Source: Paucisalibacillus globulus | Lineage (GTDB): Bacteria; Bacillota; Bacilli; Bacillales; Amphibacillaceae | Assembly: GCF_900184735.1 (NCBI RefSeq) | Contig: NZ_LT855386.1 | Coordinates: forward strand, 615,476-679,475 | DNA: 64,000 bases | Direction of reading: 5' to 3' | Translations under genes and position numbers: made by a program | Part shown: positions 52,774 to 62,494 of the stretch, piece by piece | Position numbering within the stretch: position 1 is the first letter of the stretch | Layout: every line of letters starts with the position of its first letter | The notes under the pieces: generated by a model | Database searches by the model: none | Told to the model about the DNA's origin: nothing | Seen by the model: the letters and a program-made list of their open reading frames with translations, nothing else

Positions 52774-53718
52774 CTACTGTTCGAATGTAGGTTTGTAGAA
52801 TGCACGGTTGTCCATTGCAAATATTCGCTCTGTAAATTCTCCGGGTTTCACTTTATCAAGAGAACGATTTAACATATTCATTTTTGCATCGATCAAATCA
52901 ATAAAATGTAATAACTCCGCTTCCCTCACTAGTGGTGGTGTTGGGCTCCCCCATTCTGCCTTTCCATGGTGGCTTAACACTAAATGCTGCAGAATTAATA
53001 CTTCTTCACCTTCAAGCTTTAATTCCCTTGCCATATGTCCAATTTCTTCAACCATAATTGGGATATGTCCTAGTAATTTTCCTTCTAATGTATATGAAGT
53101 TGATATCACACCAGATAACTCTTTTAGTTTTCCAATGTCATGAAGTATAATTCCCGCATATAATAAATCTTTATTAACTTGAGGGTACAATTGACAAAGT
53201 TCACGAGCAATTTTTAACATGCTTACAATATGATGTGCAAGGCCGGAAACATACTCATGATGATTTCTAGTTGCAGCTGGATACAACAGTAATGGTTCTT
53301 GATATTTCTTCATAATCGCTCTCACCAGTCGTTGTATCGTAGGGTTCTTCATTTCAAAGATTGCTTCTGTTAATTTCTCCATTAACTCTTCCCGTTCAAC
53401 TGGAGCTTTCTCAATAAGATCTGACACATGTACACCATCTGTTGGTTGTGCTAAACGAATAGAACTAATTTTCATTTGTGCTTTACCACGAAACTGATTG
53501 ATTTCTCCAGTTATACGGATAATTTGTTCTTGTATAAATGTTGTCTCATCTTCCCCTGTAATATCCCAAAGTTTTGCTTCAATCTCTCCTGTAGCATCTC
53601 GTAATATTAACGTTAAAAATGGCTTCCCACTACTAGTCGTTCCTTTAATTGATTCTTTAATGAGTACAAAACCCTCGAATTGATCTCCTATCTGATAATT
53701 CCCAATGCCTCTTTTCAT
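52774..53718 (-). CDS. yhaM: 3'-5' exoribonuclease YhaM
   Basis: 314 residues. An N-terminal OB-fold ([38 protein letters not shown]) and a central HD domain ([18 protein letters not shown], then [17 protein letters not shown]) are the YhaM layout. It degrades RNA 3' to 5' with Mn2+ or Co2+ (established in B. subtilis) in the cytoplasm. The ATG has AAAGGGGAGGAATAGTTT upstream. It follows yhaN-yhaO and gbsR in gene order. Confidence 0.93.
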   Translation of the reverse strand: MKRGIGNYQIGDQFEGFVLIKESIKGTTSSGKPFLTLILRDATGEIEAKLWDITGEDETTFIQEQIIRITGEINQFRGKAQMKISSIRLAQPTDGVHVSDLIEKAPVEREELMEKLTEAIFEMKNPTIQRLVRAIMKKYQEPLLLYPAATRNHHEYVSGLAHHIVSMLKIARELCQLYPQVNKDLLYAGIILHDIGKLKELSGVISTSYTLEGKLLGHIPIMVEEIGHMARELKLEGEEVLILQHLVLSHHGKAEWGSPTPPLVREAELLHFIDLIDAKMNMLNRSLDKVKPGEFTERIFAMDNRAFYKPTFEQ

Positions 53719-53886
53719 AAACTATTCCTCCCCTTTAATAGAAATAAGATTGACATGTTCTTAGAAAGATAAGCATTTGCTCTTCTTAAGCAAATGGATA
53801 AGTTTCTCTCTTTTGCAGGTAACACTAACACAAGTAAACATTCCTATCTGCAAAAAGGTGACCAGTCAATCTCAAACTCTATATTC

Positions 53887-54432
53887 TTATTTATTTTTTG
53901 GTATATATTCGAATATTTTCCCCGTTTCAATAACGTGAATAAATTTCATCAACCAATCATAATAGTTTTTCGCATATTCCAACCTGTCTATATCACGCTC
54001 AATTCGCTCTTTTAACGCTTCATCTTCTGTAGTTGATAAGATCTTCTCTAATTCTTCCATTGCCTCATCCGCTTCTTCGATGTTTGACTCTGTTAGTCTC
54101 CTCCACCGTCCTCCGAACAAAGATGTAAAGGACTTATACCAATCCTCTTCGGACGTATAAAGGTCTTTACGTATCCCTTTTCTAAATGTGGATTCAACCA
54201 TCTTCATATCAGAAAGCGTTCTTACTCCAGTAGACATACTCGTCTTGCTCATTTCAAGTGCGTCTCGCATATCATCTAGCGTCATTGGTTCGTCGGCGAA
54301 ATAAAGTACACCATATAGTCTACCAATTGATGATGTAACACCATATAAATTCATATTTTTAGCAATGGTTTGGATAAACTTTTCAATGGTTTCATCGTGT
54401 TTTTCCCAGTCTCTGCTTTTCTTATCTTCCAT
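53887..54432 (-). CDS. gbsR: Transcriptional repressor GbsR
   Basis: 181 residues from the ATG at 54432 with GGGAGGC upstream (16 codons after the frame opens), matching B. subtilis GbsR (180). The winged helix reads IGRLYGVLYFADEPMTLDDMRDALEMSKTSMSTGVRTL followed by FRKGIRKDLYTSEEDWYKSF; the C-terminus is YYDWLMKFIHVIETGKIFEYIPK. GbsR represses choline import and choline-to-betaine oxidation genes and is relieved by choline. No gbsAB genes are in the window, so its targets are elsewhere. Confidence 0.9.
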   Translation of the reverse strand: MEDKKSRDWEKHDETIEKFIQTIAKNMNLYGVTSSIGRLYGVLYFADEPMTLDDMRDALEMSKTSMSTGVRTLSDMKMVESTFRKGIRKDLYTSEEDWYKSFTSLFGGRWRRLTESNIEEADEAMEELEKILSTTEDEALKERIERDIDRLEYAKNYYDWLMKFIHVIETGKIFEYIPKNK

Positions 54433-54565
54433 TAAAGGATGCCTCCCATTAGCTAGATGTACAAATCCTAAAAGATGCATATATTCGAAATATCACTTTA
54501 AGTATTTTCGTACAATCCAGTTCACTACTGAAAAATTTCTTTTCCATTTACCATTTAATTTACCA

Positions 54566-57538
54566 CTAATTTTCCACTAATGGTAGTCTATTTGTCAACT
54601 GGAGTATGTTTTTGTCGTGAATTTCTGAAATTACCTCACGCTTACAAGTAAAAAGAAGAATTTGGTGTCGACTAGCAATCTCTTTTAAAATAGAAATCAT
54701 CCGCTTCTTTCGGATATCATCAAAATGCACAAATGCATCATCAATCATAAATGGTAAGTGCATGGAGTCACTCATTATTTCACTAATGGCTAGTCGAAGC
54801 GATACATACAATTGATTGATGGTTCCTTGTGATAGTTCCTGAACTGTAAAGCGAAGTTGATCGACTCGTTCAACAGAGAAAGGTTTGCTATCGTCTGGTG
54901 GACTAACATGAGTATATAAACCATCTGTTAACTGTTCAAAGAAATAATTCGTTCTCACGATCACTTTTGAGAGGTATTTATCACGGTAGTTCTCCTTGGT
55001 CCCCGCAAGTAATTCCTTGGCTGTTTTATAAACTGCCCATTGCTTTGAAAGCTTTATGAATTTTTCTTTTTCCAATTGAAATCTATGTAATGTTTTAGAA
55101 TAGGTTTCAGATGATTCTAGTTTTTGATACTCTACGATAATATTCGCAAGCTGTTGTCGATTTACTTCTTGTTCTTCTTCCAACCCATGTATTTTTATTT
55201 CTAATTCATTGATTTCAAGTTCTATAGTTCTTTTCTTTGGAGAATTTGTGACCAAGTTCTCCCACTCTTCCTTAGAAAATATACTAGAATAATAGCTTGA
55301 AATCTTATCAGAAGCCTTACATAAATCGTTCCGTTCCCTAAGTTCTTTATTCCTCTGGTAAAATTCTTCTTCGTTCTGAGCATTAGCAAAATCAAACAAA
55401 GTATTTATTTCTTGTTCTATTGTTTCACAACTCATATTCAATTCTTCAATTTGATTCGCGTTATCATCCAGCATTTTTGAAGTTTGAACTATTTGTTTTT
55501 CCCGGTCGTGGTACGTATTAATTTCATAGTCAATAAAATCTATCTTACTTAATAACGACTTTGCATTTATTTCAAAGCCATGGTCTTGCAAAAACTTATC
55601 CACTTTTAGTTGATAATACGATAATGATTCTGTAAGTTCTTTCTCTTTCATTCTTAGTTCATCCAAAATCTTAACGACTTGCAGCAAATCCTTTAATGTA
55701 CAATACAACTCTGGCCAGTATACCACTTCTACACGTTCTAAGAATGGGTAATTCGCAATATGATCCGAAATAGTTTCACTTAATCTGGTATCACGTTCCT
55801 CTAATAATAATTTCTGATCAAGAAGTTTTCTCAGATGGATAGAAGATTCTTTTAACTTCTCTTCTAAGAATTCTAATTCTCGATAATTCTGTTGGTCTAG
55901 ATGGAGAAGGCTTTCTGCTCTCTGAACTTCATCCTGAGTTACAGAAGAAATCTTATTTGGAATAGTAGATTCTTTCATCAGTATGTCTAATTGTTTAATC
56001 GATTTCTTCCCTAGTAACCACTGCACAATTCCTAGTACAATACTAATCCCCGCTAAATTAAACAGAAATGGCATATCGGCTAAAAGGGCGATTAAACCGA
56101 ATATCAGTCCAATGATGATACTTACACCTAGCCATAATCCAATATTTTTCATTGTTTTCATCTGGATATTGGACCAGTTTTTATGTTTCTGTTCATTTTC
56201 TTGTTGAAGTGCATCAAGTAATTTATTTTCTTTATGGGTATTAATAATTTCTTCTAGTTCATTTCTCAACTCATTTGATAATAATGATTTTTCCAGATTT
56301 TTGTATTCATTTTCAATCCGTTCATATGCTGATTCTTGGAGATGAATGTTTTCCTTATTCATTTCCTGTTCACGTATAACGGCTTCTATATCCCTCTTAA
56401 TATCTTCCCATTGTTTTTCCAAATGAAAAGGGAGATATAAATCCTCCATGATTTGTTCATCTAAACTAATATTTAATACCATTAGTTCCGATTTCAGGTC
56501 TTTATTCCGTTCTTCTATCTGTTTCTGAATACGTAGTAGTTCCCGTTCATTCTCCTGATAGTTCATATACTGGGAGTATATTGAGCTAGCTTCCTCTATT
56601 GGAAATTGTTGATTTTCATTCTCTAAGTTCTCTTTTTCTTCCATAAGCTTTAACTTATTATTCAGCCTAACCTTCAGATCGCTCTTTAATGGTAAAAGCT
56701 TCCCTTTTAAGGTTTCATAACGTTCCATTCCACCTTCTGGAAATGAAATAACTTCAGGATAATCTTTAAGCATAGTTTGGTATTGAATATACGCTTCCAC
56801 GTCTGGTAAAGCTTGAATCATTTTTTCTAATTGATACTTTCTTTCTTTTTTGTGCCTAATCGTTTTAGTATTTTCTTCAATCGTTGCTTGTAATTCTAAG
56901 ATAGCATTCTTTTTCACTCGATAACTGGCCTCTTCCTCCTTAAGCTCATTCAATTCCTGTTGCAGTACTTCTAGTTTTGCAAGTTGCTGATTTATGATAG
57001 GATTTTTCCCGTTTGGTTTGAAATATTCCCCAAGCTTTTGTTCGAGTCTTCTTTCTATCGAATGAATTCGAGCAGAACCAGTTAAGCCAATTCCTAATAA
57101 CACTTCACTTAATTCTTCCTCTTTTACATCTTGTAATTTACTTAAGTCAAGAGCGGAAAAAGAGAAAATAGAACGGTATGTTTTTTCATCAACGCCAGAA
57201 AGTCTTAAGCTTAGCCAAGATTCCCCATGCTCTTCTCCATCTGGGGTATAACATATTGCGGCTCCATTTCGAGAATCCCCTAGTCTTTCGATGGTATATT
57301 CACCTATACTCTCATCCAAAATTGTTAAACGTCCACCCATTTTACTACTCGTTTTAGGTTGATAAAATTTTCGTTGTTTTGGTGGCATTCCAAATAACAT
57401 AAATAATAGAAACCGTTGAATAGTTGTTTTACCTGACTCATTCTCCCCGTATAAAGCAATCAAAGATTGATTTGAAAAGTCCAATTCATAATCAACCCAT
57501 TTTCCAAATCCATAGATAGTAGCGCGAAGTAGTTTCAT
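54566..57538 (-). CDS. yhaN: SbcC/Rad50-like ATPase YhaN
   Basis: 990 residues with an SMC-like layout. The N-terminal Walker A is LYGENESGKTTIQ near residues 28-40. Long coiled coils run from about 170 to 430 and 530 to 860, interrupted by two hydrophobic segments near 445-495 (LGVSIIIGLIFGLIALLADM and FNLAGISIVLGIVQWLLG). The C-terminal signature is LSQGTINQLYVSLRLA with Walker B LPFMIDDAFVHFD. Partner of YhaO, as Rad50 with Mre11. The membrane-like hairpin suggests the coiled coil is anchored at the membrane. It begins 9 bases after yhaO. Confidence 0.88.
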   Translation of the reverse strand: MKLLRATIYGFGKWVDYELDFSNQSLIALYGENESGKTTIQRFLLFMLFGMPPKQRKFYQPKTSSKMGGRLTILDESIGEYTIERLGDSRNGAAICYTPDGEEHGESWLSLRLSGVDEKTYRSIFSFSALDLSKLQDVKEEELSEVLLGIGLTGSARIHSIERRLEQKLGEYFKPNGKNPIINQQLAKLEVLQQELNELKEEEASYRVKKNAILELQATIEENTKTIRHKKERKYQLEKMIQALPDVEAYIQYQTMLKDYPEVISFPEGGMERYETLKGKLLPLKSDLKVRLNNKLKLMEEKENLENENQQFPIEEASSIYSQYMNYQENERELLRIQKQIEERNKDLKSELMVLNISLDEQIMEDLYLPFHLEKQWEDIKRDIEAVIREQEMNKENIHLQESAYERIENEYKNLEKSLLSNELRNELEEIINTHKENKLLDALQQENEQKHKNWSNIQMKTMKNIGLWLGVSIIIGLIFGLIALLADMPFLFNLAGISIVLGIVQWLLGKKSIKQLDILMKESTIPNKISSVTQDEVQRAESLLHLDQQNYRELEFLEEKLKESSIHLRKLLDQKLLLEERDTRLSETISDHIANYPFLERVEVVYWPELYCTLKDLLQVVKILDELRMKEKELTESLSYYQLKVDKFLQDHGFEINAKSLLSKIDFIDYEINTYHDREKQIVQTSKMLDDNANQIEELNMSCETIEQEINTLFDFANAQNEEEFYQRNKELRERNDLCKASDKISSYYSSIFSKEEWENLVTNSPKKRTIELEINELEIKIHGLEEEQEVNRQQLANIIVEYQKLESSETYSKTLHRFQLEKEKFIKLSKQWAVYKTAKELLAGTKENYRDKYLSKVIVRTNYFFEQLTDGLYTHVSPPDDSKPFSVERVDQLRFTVQELSQGTINQLYVSLRLAISEIMSDSMHLPFMIDDAFVHFDDIRKKRMISILKEIASRHQILLFTCKREVISEIHDKNILQLTNRLPLVEN

Positions 57539-57547
57539 ATTCTCACC

Positions 57548-58771
57548 TCATTCCTTTAATAGTTCGTGTACGATTAACTGATGTGCTTCTTGCTTTATTT
57601 GTTCTTCCTCTTCAATCGAAAGGGAATCATGATAAACTCTTGCTTGTTTATGGTGAAATAAATCACTAACATGTTCTTGTATAGGAAACTCCTCCACATT
57701 ATCTAGTAACTCTTTGATAAAATGTTCCCCCATTAAAGTACTATCCTCTAATGTCCGAGTCTCTTGAATGGAGGTTCTAAAAATGTGTATCCAGTTATTC
57801 TGAGTTTGGAATCTCTCATTAATAATTTCAATGATGTCTTCAAGTAGGTGATCACTTTTCCATGCGATAATATTGGTTTTCTTACTTTGCAGCGTAACAT
57901 CTAATAATTGAGGAACCATTGGATTTAGATTTCTAATTTCTTCAGTAATAGCTTGTTCCACTTGATGGATTGTTTCACAGTTTGAAATATTTACTGTCAT
58001 TTGGTTGTATTCAATTGCTTGTAAGGCAATAAACTCAACAGAGTGATTACCCTCTGACAATTCCACATAATAGCAACCTTTTTCTCCAGTTTCTTTCCGA
58101 TTTCTTCCTTGTGTATTGCCAGGATAGATAATAAATGGATGTTCTTTTAGTATTTCACGTTTATGTATATGGCCTAAAGCCCAATAGTCGAAATCCTTAT
58201 TGATTAACTCCGTCAATTGAAAAGGTGCATATGTATCGTGCTCAGTATTACTTTCTAAGCTCCCATGAAGCGTTCCAATGTGAAAAGGGATATCTCTATC
58301 AATTTTCTTATATTCATATACTTTTTTCGAAGTCACAGCACGGTTTTCATAACTGAAACCATAAATTGCTGCTAGCGGGGTATCCTCTTTATTAAAAATA
58401 AGGGAATGAACTTGTTCATCATTAAATATATGAACATTTTCGGGATAGGTAATTGGGTATATATTGCCCTTTATATAATCATGGTTACCATATGATAGGT
58501 AGACTTCTATATGATGTCGTTGCAGCTCTTCAAAAGCATTTCGTAAACTAATTTGTGCTTTTAAGCTTTGTTTTTCATTATCGAATAAATCTCCTACAAG
58601 CAGTACAAAGTCTACTTCTTTCCTGATGGCTGTTTTCACAAGATTATCAAGAGCTTTAAATGTACTTTTTCTTACTTCTTGAAAAAGTGTATCATTTATA
58701 TCTGATAAGCCTTTAAATGGGCTGTCTAAGTGTAGGTCTGCTGCATGAATAAAGGATATCTTCTTTTCCAA
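57548..58771 (-). CDS. yhaO: Mre11/SbcD-like nuclease YhaO
   Basis: 407 residues from a TTG with GAGGAGGGG upstream. The metallophosphoesterase motifs are complete: HAADLHLDSPF, VLLVGDLFDNE, YGNHDY, and ALGHIHKREIL. The C-terminal third is helical and probably contacts YhaN. It likely cleaves DNA ends or hairpins together with YhaN, by analogy with SbcCD. First gene of the pair. Confidence 0.9.
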   Translation of the reverse strand: MEKKISFIHAADLHLDSPFKGLSDINDTLFQEVRKSTFKALDNLVKTAIRKEVDFVLLVGDLFDNEKQSLKAQISLRNAFEELQRHHIEVYLSYGNHDYIKGNIYPITYPENVHIFNDEQVHSLIFNKEDTPLAAIYGFSYENRAVTSKKVYEYKKIDRDIPFHIGTLHGSLESNTEHDTYAPFQLTELINKDFDYWALGHIHKREILKEHPFIIYPGNTQGRNRKETGEKGCYYVELSEGNHSVEFIALQAIEYNQMTVNISNCETIHQVEQAITEEIRNLNPMVPQLLDVTLQSKKTNIIAWKSDHLLEDIIEIINERFQTQNNWIHIFRTSIQETRTLEDSTLMGEHFIKELLDNVEEFPIQEHVSDLFHHKQARVYHDSLSIEEEEQIKQEAHQLIVHELLKE

Positions 58772-58864
58772 TATAACCCCTCCTCTTTGATACTTATTTT
58801 ACCAGAAATAAAACACGAATGCACGTTCGCTGCTAATTGTTTTAACTTTTCTTACTGCAATTTA

Positions 58865-58892
58865 AAAAACCGCTTCTATAAAAGCGGTTTTT
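58865..58892 (-). terminator. Terminator after the small membrane protein gene (ABC cluster)
   Basis: A perfect 11-bp stem (AAAAACCGCTT / AAGCGGTTTTT) with a short loop. Confidence 0.85.
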
Positions 58893-58904
58893 AAATCATT
58901 CCTA

Positions 58905-59279
58905 TCATAGTTTCTTAGCCAAAATAATCCAAGATGTCCAGATTGCTATAATTGTAATCGATATTAATGTTCGTAAAATATTCAATGTACTTATATTGAC
59001 CGTGGTGAATTGAATCAAAGCTAACAAAACAACAAGAACCGATATAACGATGAAAATGGAAAAATACATACCTTTTTGTCTAATTAATTTTGTTCGTTCA
59101 TCGTTATCCTTAAAGTGAGGATAAAGATAGAATAATGCAAATGCCATATATACTAGCGATCCCCAATTTAATAATTCTATAAAGGATACACTGTTAGTAT
59201 TAAATGAAAGTACTAGTCTGGTTGTAAATATGAATGACAAAAGGATACCAACTATTAAGTAGTTTCGTTGTGATGCCAT
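58905..59279 (-). CDS. Four-helix membrane protein (DUF2178-like)
   Basis: 124 residues with four hydrophobic segments. The cytoplasmic loop contains NDERTKLIRQKGMYF, which resembles the DER-x-x-x-I motif of DUF2178 proteins that are often encoded with small XRE regulators. It lies after yhaP in the same orientation. Function unknown. The ATG has AGAGGGTGTAAAAA upstream. It is partnered in layout by the 105-residue protein at 61478. Confidence 0.65.
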   Translation of the reverse strand: MASQRNYLIVGILLSFIFTTRLVLSFNTNSVSFIELLNWGSLVYMAFALFYLYPHFKDNDERTKLIRQKGMYFSIFIVISVLVVLLALIQFTTVNISTLNILRTLISITIIAIWTSWIILAKKL

Positions 59280-59329
59280 TTTTTACACCCTCTTTCCTTA
59301 AATACTTTTCATGGTGGTCCTATGCAAAC

Positions 59330-60571
59330 CTACTCCTTTTTAGTAAGTTGGATAGCCTTTTTAATATCTTTAAAAGAATTTGATTTTCCATATAATAAGA
59401 CAGCGCCTTTATAGACTTTCGCCCCGATAATGGCAAGTAAAATGATAGTTCCAATTAGTATTCCGACAGAGAGTAACACTTCCCATATTGGGACCTCAAC
59501 TAGCCCAACTCGAAGGAACATGATGAGTGGTGCAAAGAACGGAATATAGGATGTAATGATTACTATTTGCGACTCTGGTGCATTCATCCCAAATATGGAG
59601 ATAAAAAATCCTATCATAATCAGTAGAACAATTGGTGTAACAATTTGGTTTGCTTCTTCTACTCGACTGACCAGAGACCCTAACATCGCCGCTAATGTAG
59701 CATATAGGAAGAACCCTAATAAGAAGAATAAGATTGCATATAGAATGATTGATATGGATGCATTGTGTAATCCAAATGATTCGATTAACCCACCAATTTC
59801 ATCTGTTTTAGATTGAAGCATGATAAGACCAACCAAAACAAATATACCGATCTGCGTCAATCCTAGTAAGGCGATTCCTATTATTTTTGCGAACATATGA
59901 GTAATTGGAGAAACACTGGAAACGATAATCTCCATCACTCTAGATGACTTTTCTGTTGCTACATCAGTCGCAATAAGTGAACCATACATAATCACAAATG
60001 TATACAGTAAAATCAACATCATATATACAATACCTTGAGCTTGATTAAATTCTTCCTCTGTCTTTACATTTTCAGATAGGGAAACTTTCTGTAAAGTTAT
60101 TGGTGTTAGAATCTCAGCAATCTCTCCTTGGTCAATTCCTAATTGAGAAGTTGCAAGGGTTATTTTTAGTTGTTGTAATTGCTGTTGAATGGTTGTTTGT
60201 AGCCCGGAATCCGCAATGTTCTCTGCATAGAATGTAACCTCTGGTAATCCTTTATCATTTAAGTCAATGGTAACTAACGCTGCATAGTCCCCATCCACTA
60301 CTAACGATTGACCTTTCTCTAAAGACCCTGTATAGACTTCCATTTCCACATCCTGATTAGTTGGTTGTTCTACTAAATACTCTGATAGTTCTCCGGATTC
60401 ATCCATAACCGCGACTTTTTGCTCTTCATCACCTGTAAACACACCAATGATAGATTCAAAGTTTACCATAATCATCAGGAAGGCAAGTATTAGAAAAGTA
60501 CTGATGAAGAATACCTTAGTTTTTAACTTTGATAGATATGTTTGGGTCACAATAATCCAGAACTTATTCAT
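59330..60571 (-). CDS. yhaP: ABC-2 type exporter permease YhaP (NatB-like)
   Basis: 413 residues from the ATG at 60571 (AGGTGCAAGTT upstream; three codons into the frame). One N-terminal membrane helix, a large external domain of about 140 residues (VAVMDESGELSEYL onward), then five helices. NatB-type permeases export Na+ or similar cations or act as efflux channels; the substrate here is unknown. The gene overlaps yhaQ by 8 bases, so the two are coupled. Confidence 0.85.
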   Translation of the reverse strand: MNKFWIIVTQTYLSKLKTKVFFISTFLILAFLMIMVNFESIIGVFTGDEEQKVAVMDESGELSEYLVEQPTNQDVEMEVYTGSLEKGQSLVVDGDYAALVTIDLNDKGLPEVTFYAENIADSGLQTTIQQQLQQLKITLATSQLGIDQGEIAEILTPITLQKVSLSENVKTEEEFNQAQGIVYMMLILLYTFVIMYGSLIATDVATEKSSRVMEIIVSSVSPITHMFAKIIGIALLGLTQIGIFVLVGLIMLQSKTDEIGGLIESFGLHNASISIILYAILFFLLGFFLYATLAAMLGSLVSRVEEANQIVTPIVLLIMIGFFISIFGMNAPESQIVIITSYIPFFAPLIMFLRVGLVEVPIWEVLLSVGILIGTIILLAIIGAKVYKGAVLLYGKSNSFKDIKKAIQLTKKE

Positions 60572-61463
60572 AACTTGCACCTACTTTCTCAATGAATATA
60601 TCATTTAATGAAGGTTCTTCTAGTTCAAACTTACGAACAAATCCTTTTCCCTGTAATTCTTGAAAGATCTCTTGGGAGACATCTTCACTTGTAATTTGCA
60701 ATATAGCCCCATTCCGTGTCTGTTTATGCTTTACAACTCCACGGTAATTAGCTAGAAAGTCTAACGGAAATTCAGCATGTATTATTAAGTTTTTCTTTCC
60801 AAATGAGCGTTTAATATCACGCAAGGAACCTTGAACAACCGGATTACCTTTTTGCAGAATACACAGATGCTCACATAATTCCTCAACATGCTCCATTCGG
60901 TGGGAAGAAAACACAATAGATGTACCGGCATTCTTCAAATCGATAACCGCTTCTTTTAGCATCTCTACATTAATTGGGTCTAACCCTGAAAATGGTTCAT
61001 CTAAAATTAAAAGTTTTGGTTTATGGATTATGGCTGAAATGAATTGGATTTTTTGTTGGTTTCCCTTGGACAGTTCCTCCACTTTTTTGTCCACATATTC
61101 CGGAACTTTAAAGCGTTCTAGCCACTTTTCTAATTCGTTTACTGCGTCTTTCTTCCCCATTCCCCTTAAACGGGCTAAATAGATAATCTGTTCCTGCACC
61201 TTTAACTTCGGATAAAGACCTCGTTCTTCTGGCAAATAACCGATAATACTACTTGTTTGATAATCAATTTTTTCACCATTCCAAGTAATCTCTCCTGCTG
61301 ATTTCTCCAATAACCCTAGTATCATTCTGAAGGTTGTTGTCTTACCTGCACCATTTCCCCCTAAAAAGCCGAACATTTCGTTATTCGGTATTTCTAGTGA
61401 CAGGTTATTTACTGCAACATTCTTCCCAAATCTCTTAGTTACGTTCTTCAATTGTAATGTCAT
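60564..61463 (-). CDS. yhaQ: ABC transporter ATP-binding protein YhaQ
   Basis: 299 residues. Walker A GGNGAGKTT, signature LSKGNQQKIQFI, Walker B LLILDEPFSGLDP, then VFSSHRMEHVEELC. The C-terminal extension (about 220-299) ends with FELEEPSLNDIFIEKVG, typical of the NatA/YhaQ group. Partner of YhaP. The ATG has AAAGGAGTTTCGAT upstream. Confidence 0.9.
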   Translation of the reverse strand: MTLQLKNVTKRFGKNVAVNNLSLEIPNNEMFGFLGGNGAGKTTTFRMILGLLEKSAGEITWNGEKIDYQTSSIIGYLPEERGLYPKLKVQEQIIYLARLRGMGKKDAVNELEKWLERFKVPEYVDKKVEELSKGNQQKIQFISAIIHKPKLLILDEPFSGLDPINVEMLKEAVIDLKNAGTSIVFSSHRMEHVEELCEHLCILQKGNPVVQGSLRDIKRSFGKKNLIIHAEFPLDFLANYRGVVKHKQTRNGAILQITSEDVSQEIFQELQGKGFVRKFELEEPSLNDIFIEKVGASYE

Positions 61464-61477
61464 ATCGAAACTCCTTT

Positions 61478-61795
61478 CTATTCTTTGCGATTATAGTAAG
61501 CTATTGAAAATCCAAAAATTGTGCAGTGCAACATATATAGGATTGTTAAAAAGAAAAATGTAAATGAGATTCCATCAAATATGATAACAATAGGCCATGC
61601 AATAAGCATAACTACTAACATAATGTCCCAAGTGCGACCTTTTGCACGATTATTCACCTGATAATATCGTTCATCATAACGATGGTTTTTCTTCCCAACT
61701 CTCCTCTGCACGAAAAAGATTGTTAGCATAAATAAGTAGTTTGCAATTAAGATTAGAACTACCCATGGAACTTCTAGAAATTCTTCACTAAACAT
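61478..61795 (-). CDS. Three-helix membrane protein (DUF2178-like)
   Basis: 105 residues with three hydrophobic segments. The loop contains YDERYYQVNNRAKGRTWDI, again with the DER motif followed by an aromatic and basic stretch, similar in layout to the protein at 58905. It sits between the XRE gene and yhaQ, suggesting a regulator, membrane protein and ABC exporter unit. The ATG has GGGGGAATATA upstream. Function unknown. Confidence 0.65.
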   Translation of the reverse strand: MFSEEFLEVPWVVLILIANYLFMLTIFFVQRRVGKKNHRYDERYYQVNNRAKGRTWDIMLVVMLIAWPIVIIFDGISFTFFFLTILYMLHCTIFGFSIAYYNRKE

Positions 61796-61851
61796 TATAT
61801 TCCCCCACTACCTGTAAATTTTGTTACCTAAATCGATTACTGTTTGTTTAG

Positions 61852-62061
61852 TCACTTAATATTTTCATCCCCCTCAAAGATAAAAAGATCCTCAATACTA
61901 CATTCAAATATTTGTGCAAGTTTATGTGCGAGTACTAGTGATGGCTTATATTTACCTTTTTCCAACGAAATGATGGTTTGCCGTGATACTTGCAAAGCTT
62001 GAGATAATTCTTCTTGTGTCATACTTTTCTCAGTTCGTTTTTCACGTATTAATGTTTTCAT
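61852..62061 (-). CDS. Small XRE-family transcriptional regulator
   Basis: 69 residues, a single helix-turn-helix domain: IREKRTEKSMTQEELSQALQVSRQTIISLEKGKYKPSLVLAHKLAQIF. This matches the YozG/YgzD-like group, commonly next to DUF2178-type membrane proteins and ABC exporters. Probably represses the downstream membrane protein and yhaQP genes. The ATG has AGGAGATAAT upstream and a perfect palindrome lies just ahead. Confidence 0.88.
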   Translation of the reverse strand: MKTLIREKRTEKSMTQEELSQALQVSRQTIISLEKGKYKPSLVLAHKLAQIFECSIEDLFIFEGDENIK

Positions 62062-62079
62062 ATTATCTCCTACTTTTTT

Positions 62080-62101
62080 GTAAAGTTAACTTTACGTAAA
62101 G
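62080..62101. promoter_or_regulatory. Operator candidate of the XRE regulator
   Basis: GTAAAGTT-AACTTTAC is a perfect 16-bp palindrome at 62080-62095, 19 bases before the regulator ATG, followed at once by a third GTAAAG (62096-62101). CTTTAC recurs at 62136-62141. Three GTAAAG-type half-sites in tandem suggest autoregulation. Confidence 0.5.
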
Positions 62102-62233
62102 CTTACTATACATTTATCCTCCATGTCAAGGGCGCTTTACATATTTTTTAATTTTATTTGGAGAAGGATTTTATCTGATTGGAGTCGAATATAAAACAAT
62201 AAGTCATTAAAATTACTTCTGGAGGTTCTTTAT

Positions 62234-62419
62234 ATGAAGACATATGTTTTAACTGTATTTGAAAAAACTGGGGAAAAATTATTGGATGAATCATTCCAAG
62301 CAGAAAATGATCAAGAGGCTAAAAAGCTTGGAGAAGAACGTTTATCTAAAGAAGGGTATCTAGAACATACACATCGTTGTGTATCGCCTGAGGCTAAGTT
62401 GGTTCTATTCCATCGATAA
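62234..62419 (+). CDS. yhzD: YhzD-like small protein
   Basis: 61 residues. MKTYVLTVFEKTGEKLLDESFQAENDQEAKKLGEERL, ending in PEAKLVLFHR, matches the YhzD family (61 residues in B. subtilis, function unknown). The ATG has CTGGAGGTTC upstream and a strong terminator follows. Its position next to yhaR also fits. Confidence 0.85.
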   Translation: MKTYVLTVFEKTGEKLLDESFQAENDQEAKKLGEERLSKEGYLEHTHRCVSPEAKLVLFHR

Positions 62420-62446
62420 TATATAGGAAATCTCCGTAATATGAGT

Positions 62447-62486
62447 AAGGCTGTCTTTAGGTTGAGTTCTAAAGACAGCCTTTTTA
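62447..62486 (+). terminator. Terminator of yhzD
   Basis: A perfect 14-bp stem (AAGGCTGTCTTTAG / CTAAAGACAGCCTT) followed by T residues. Confidence 0.92.
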
Positions 62487-62494
62487 ATATTATT

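Noticed and set aside
53774..53800. CATTTGC...GCAAATG inverted repeat after gbsR
   Set aside because: No T run follows on the gbsR strand, so it is not called a terminator; too weak to call an operator.
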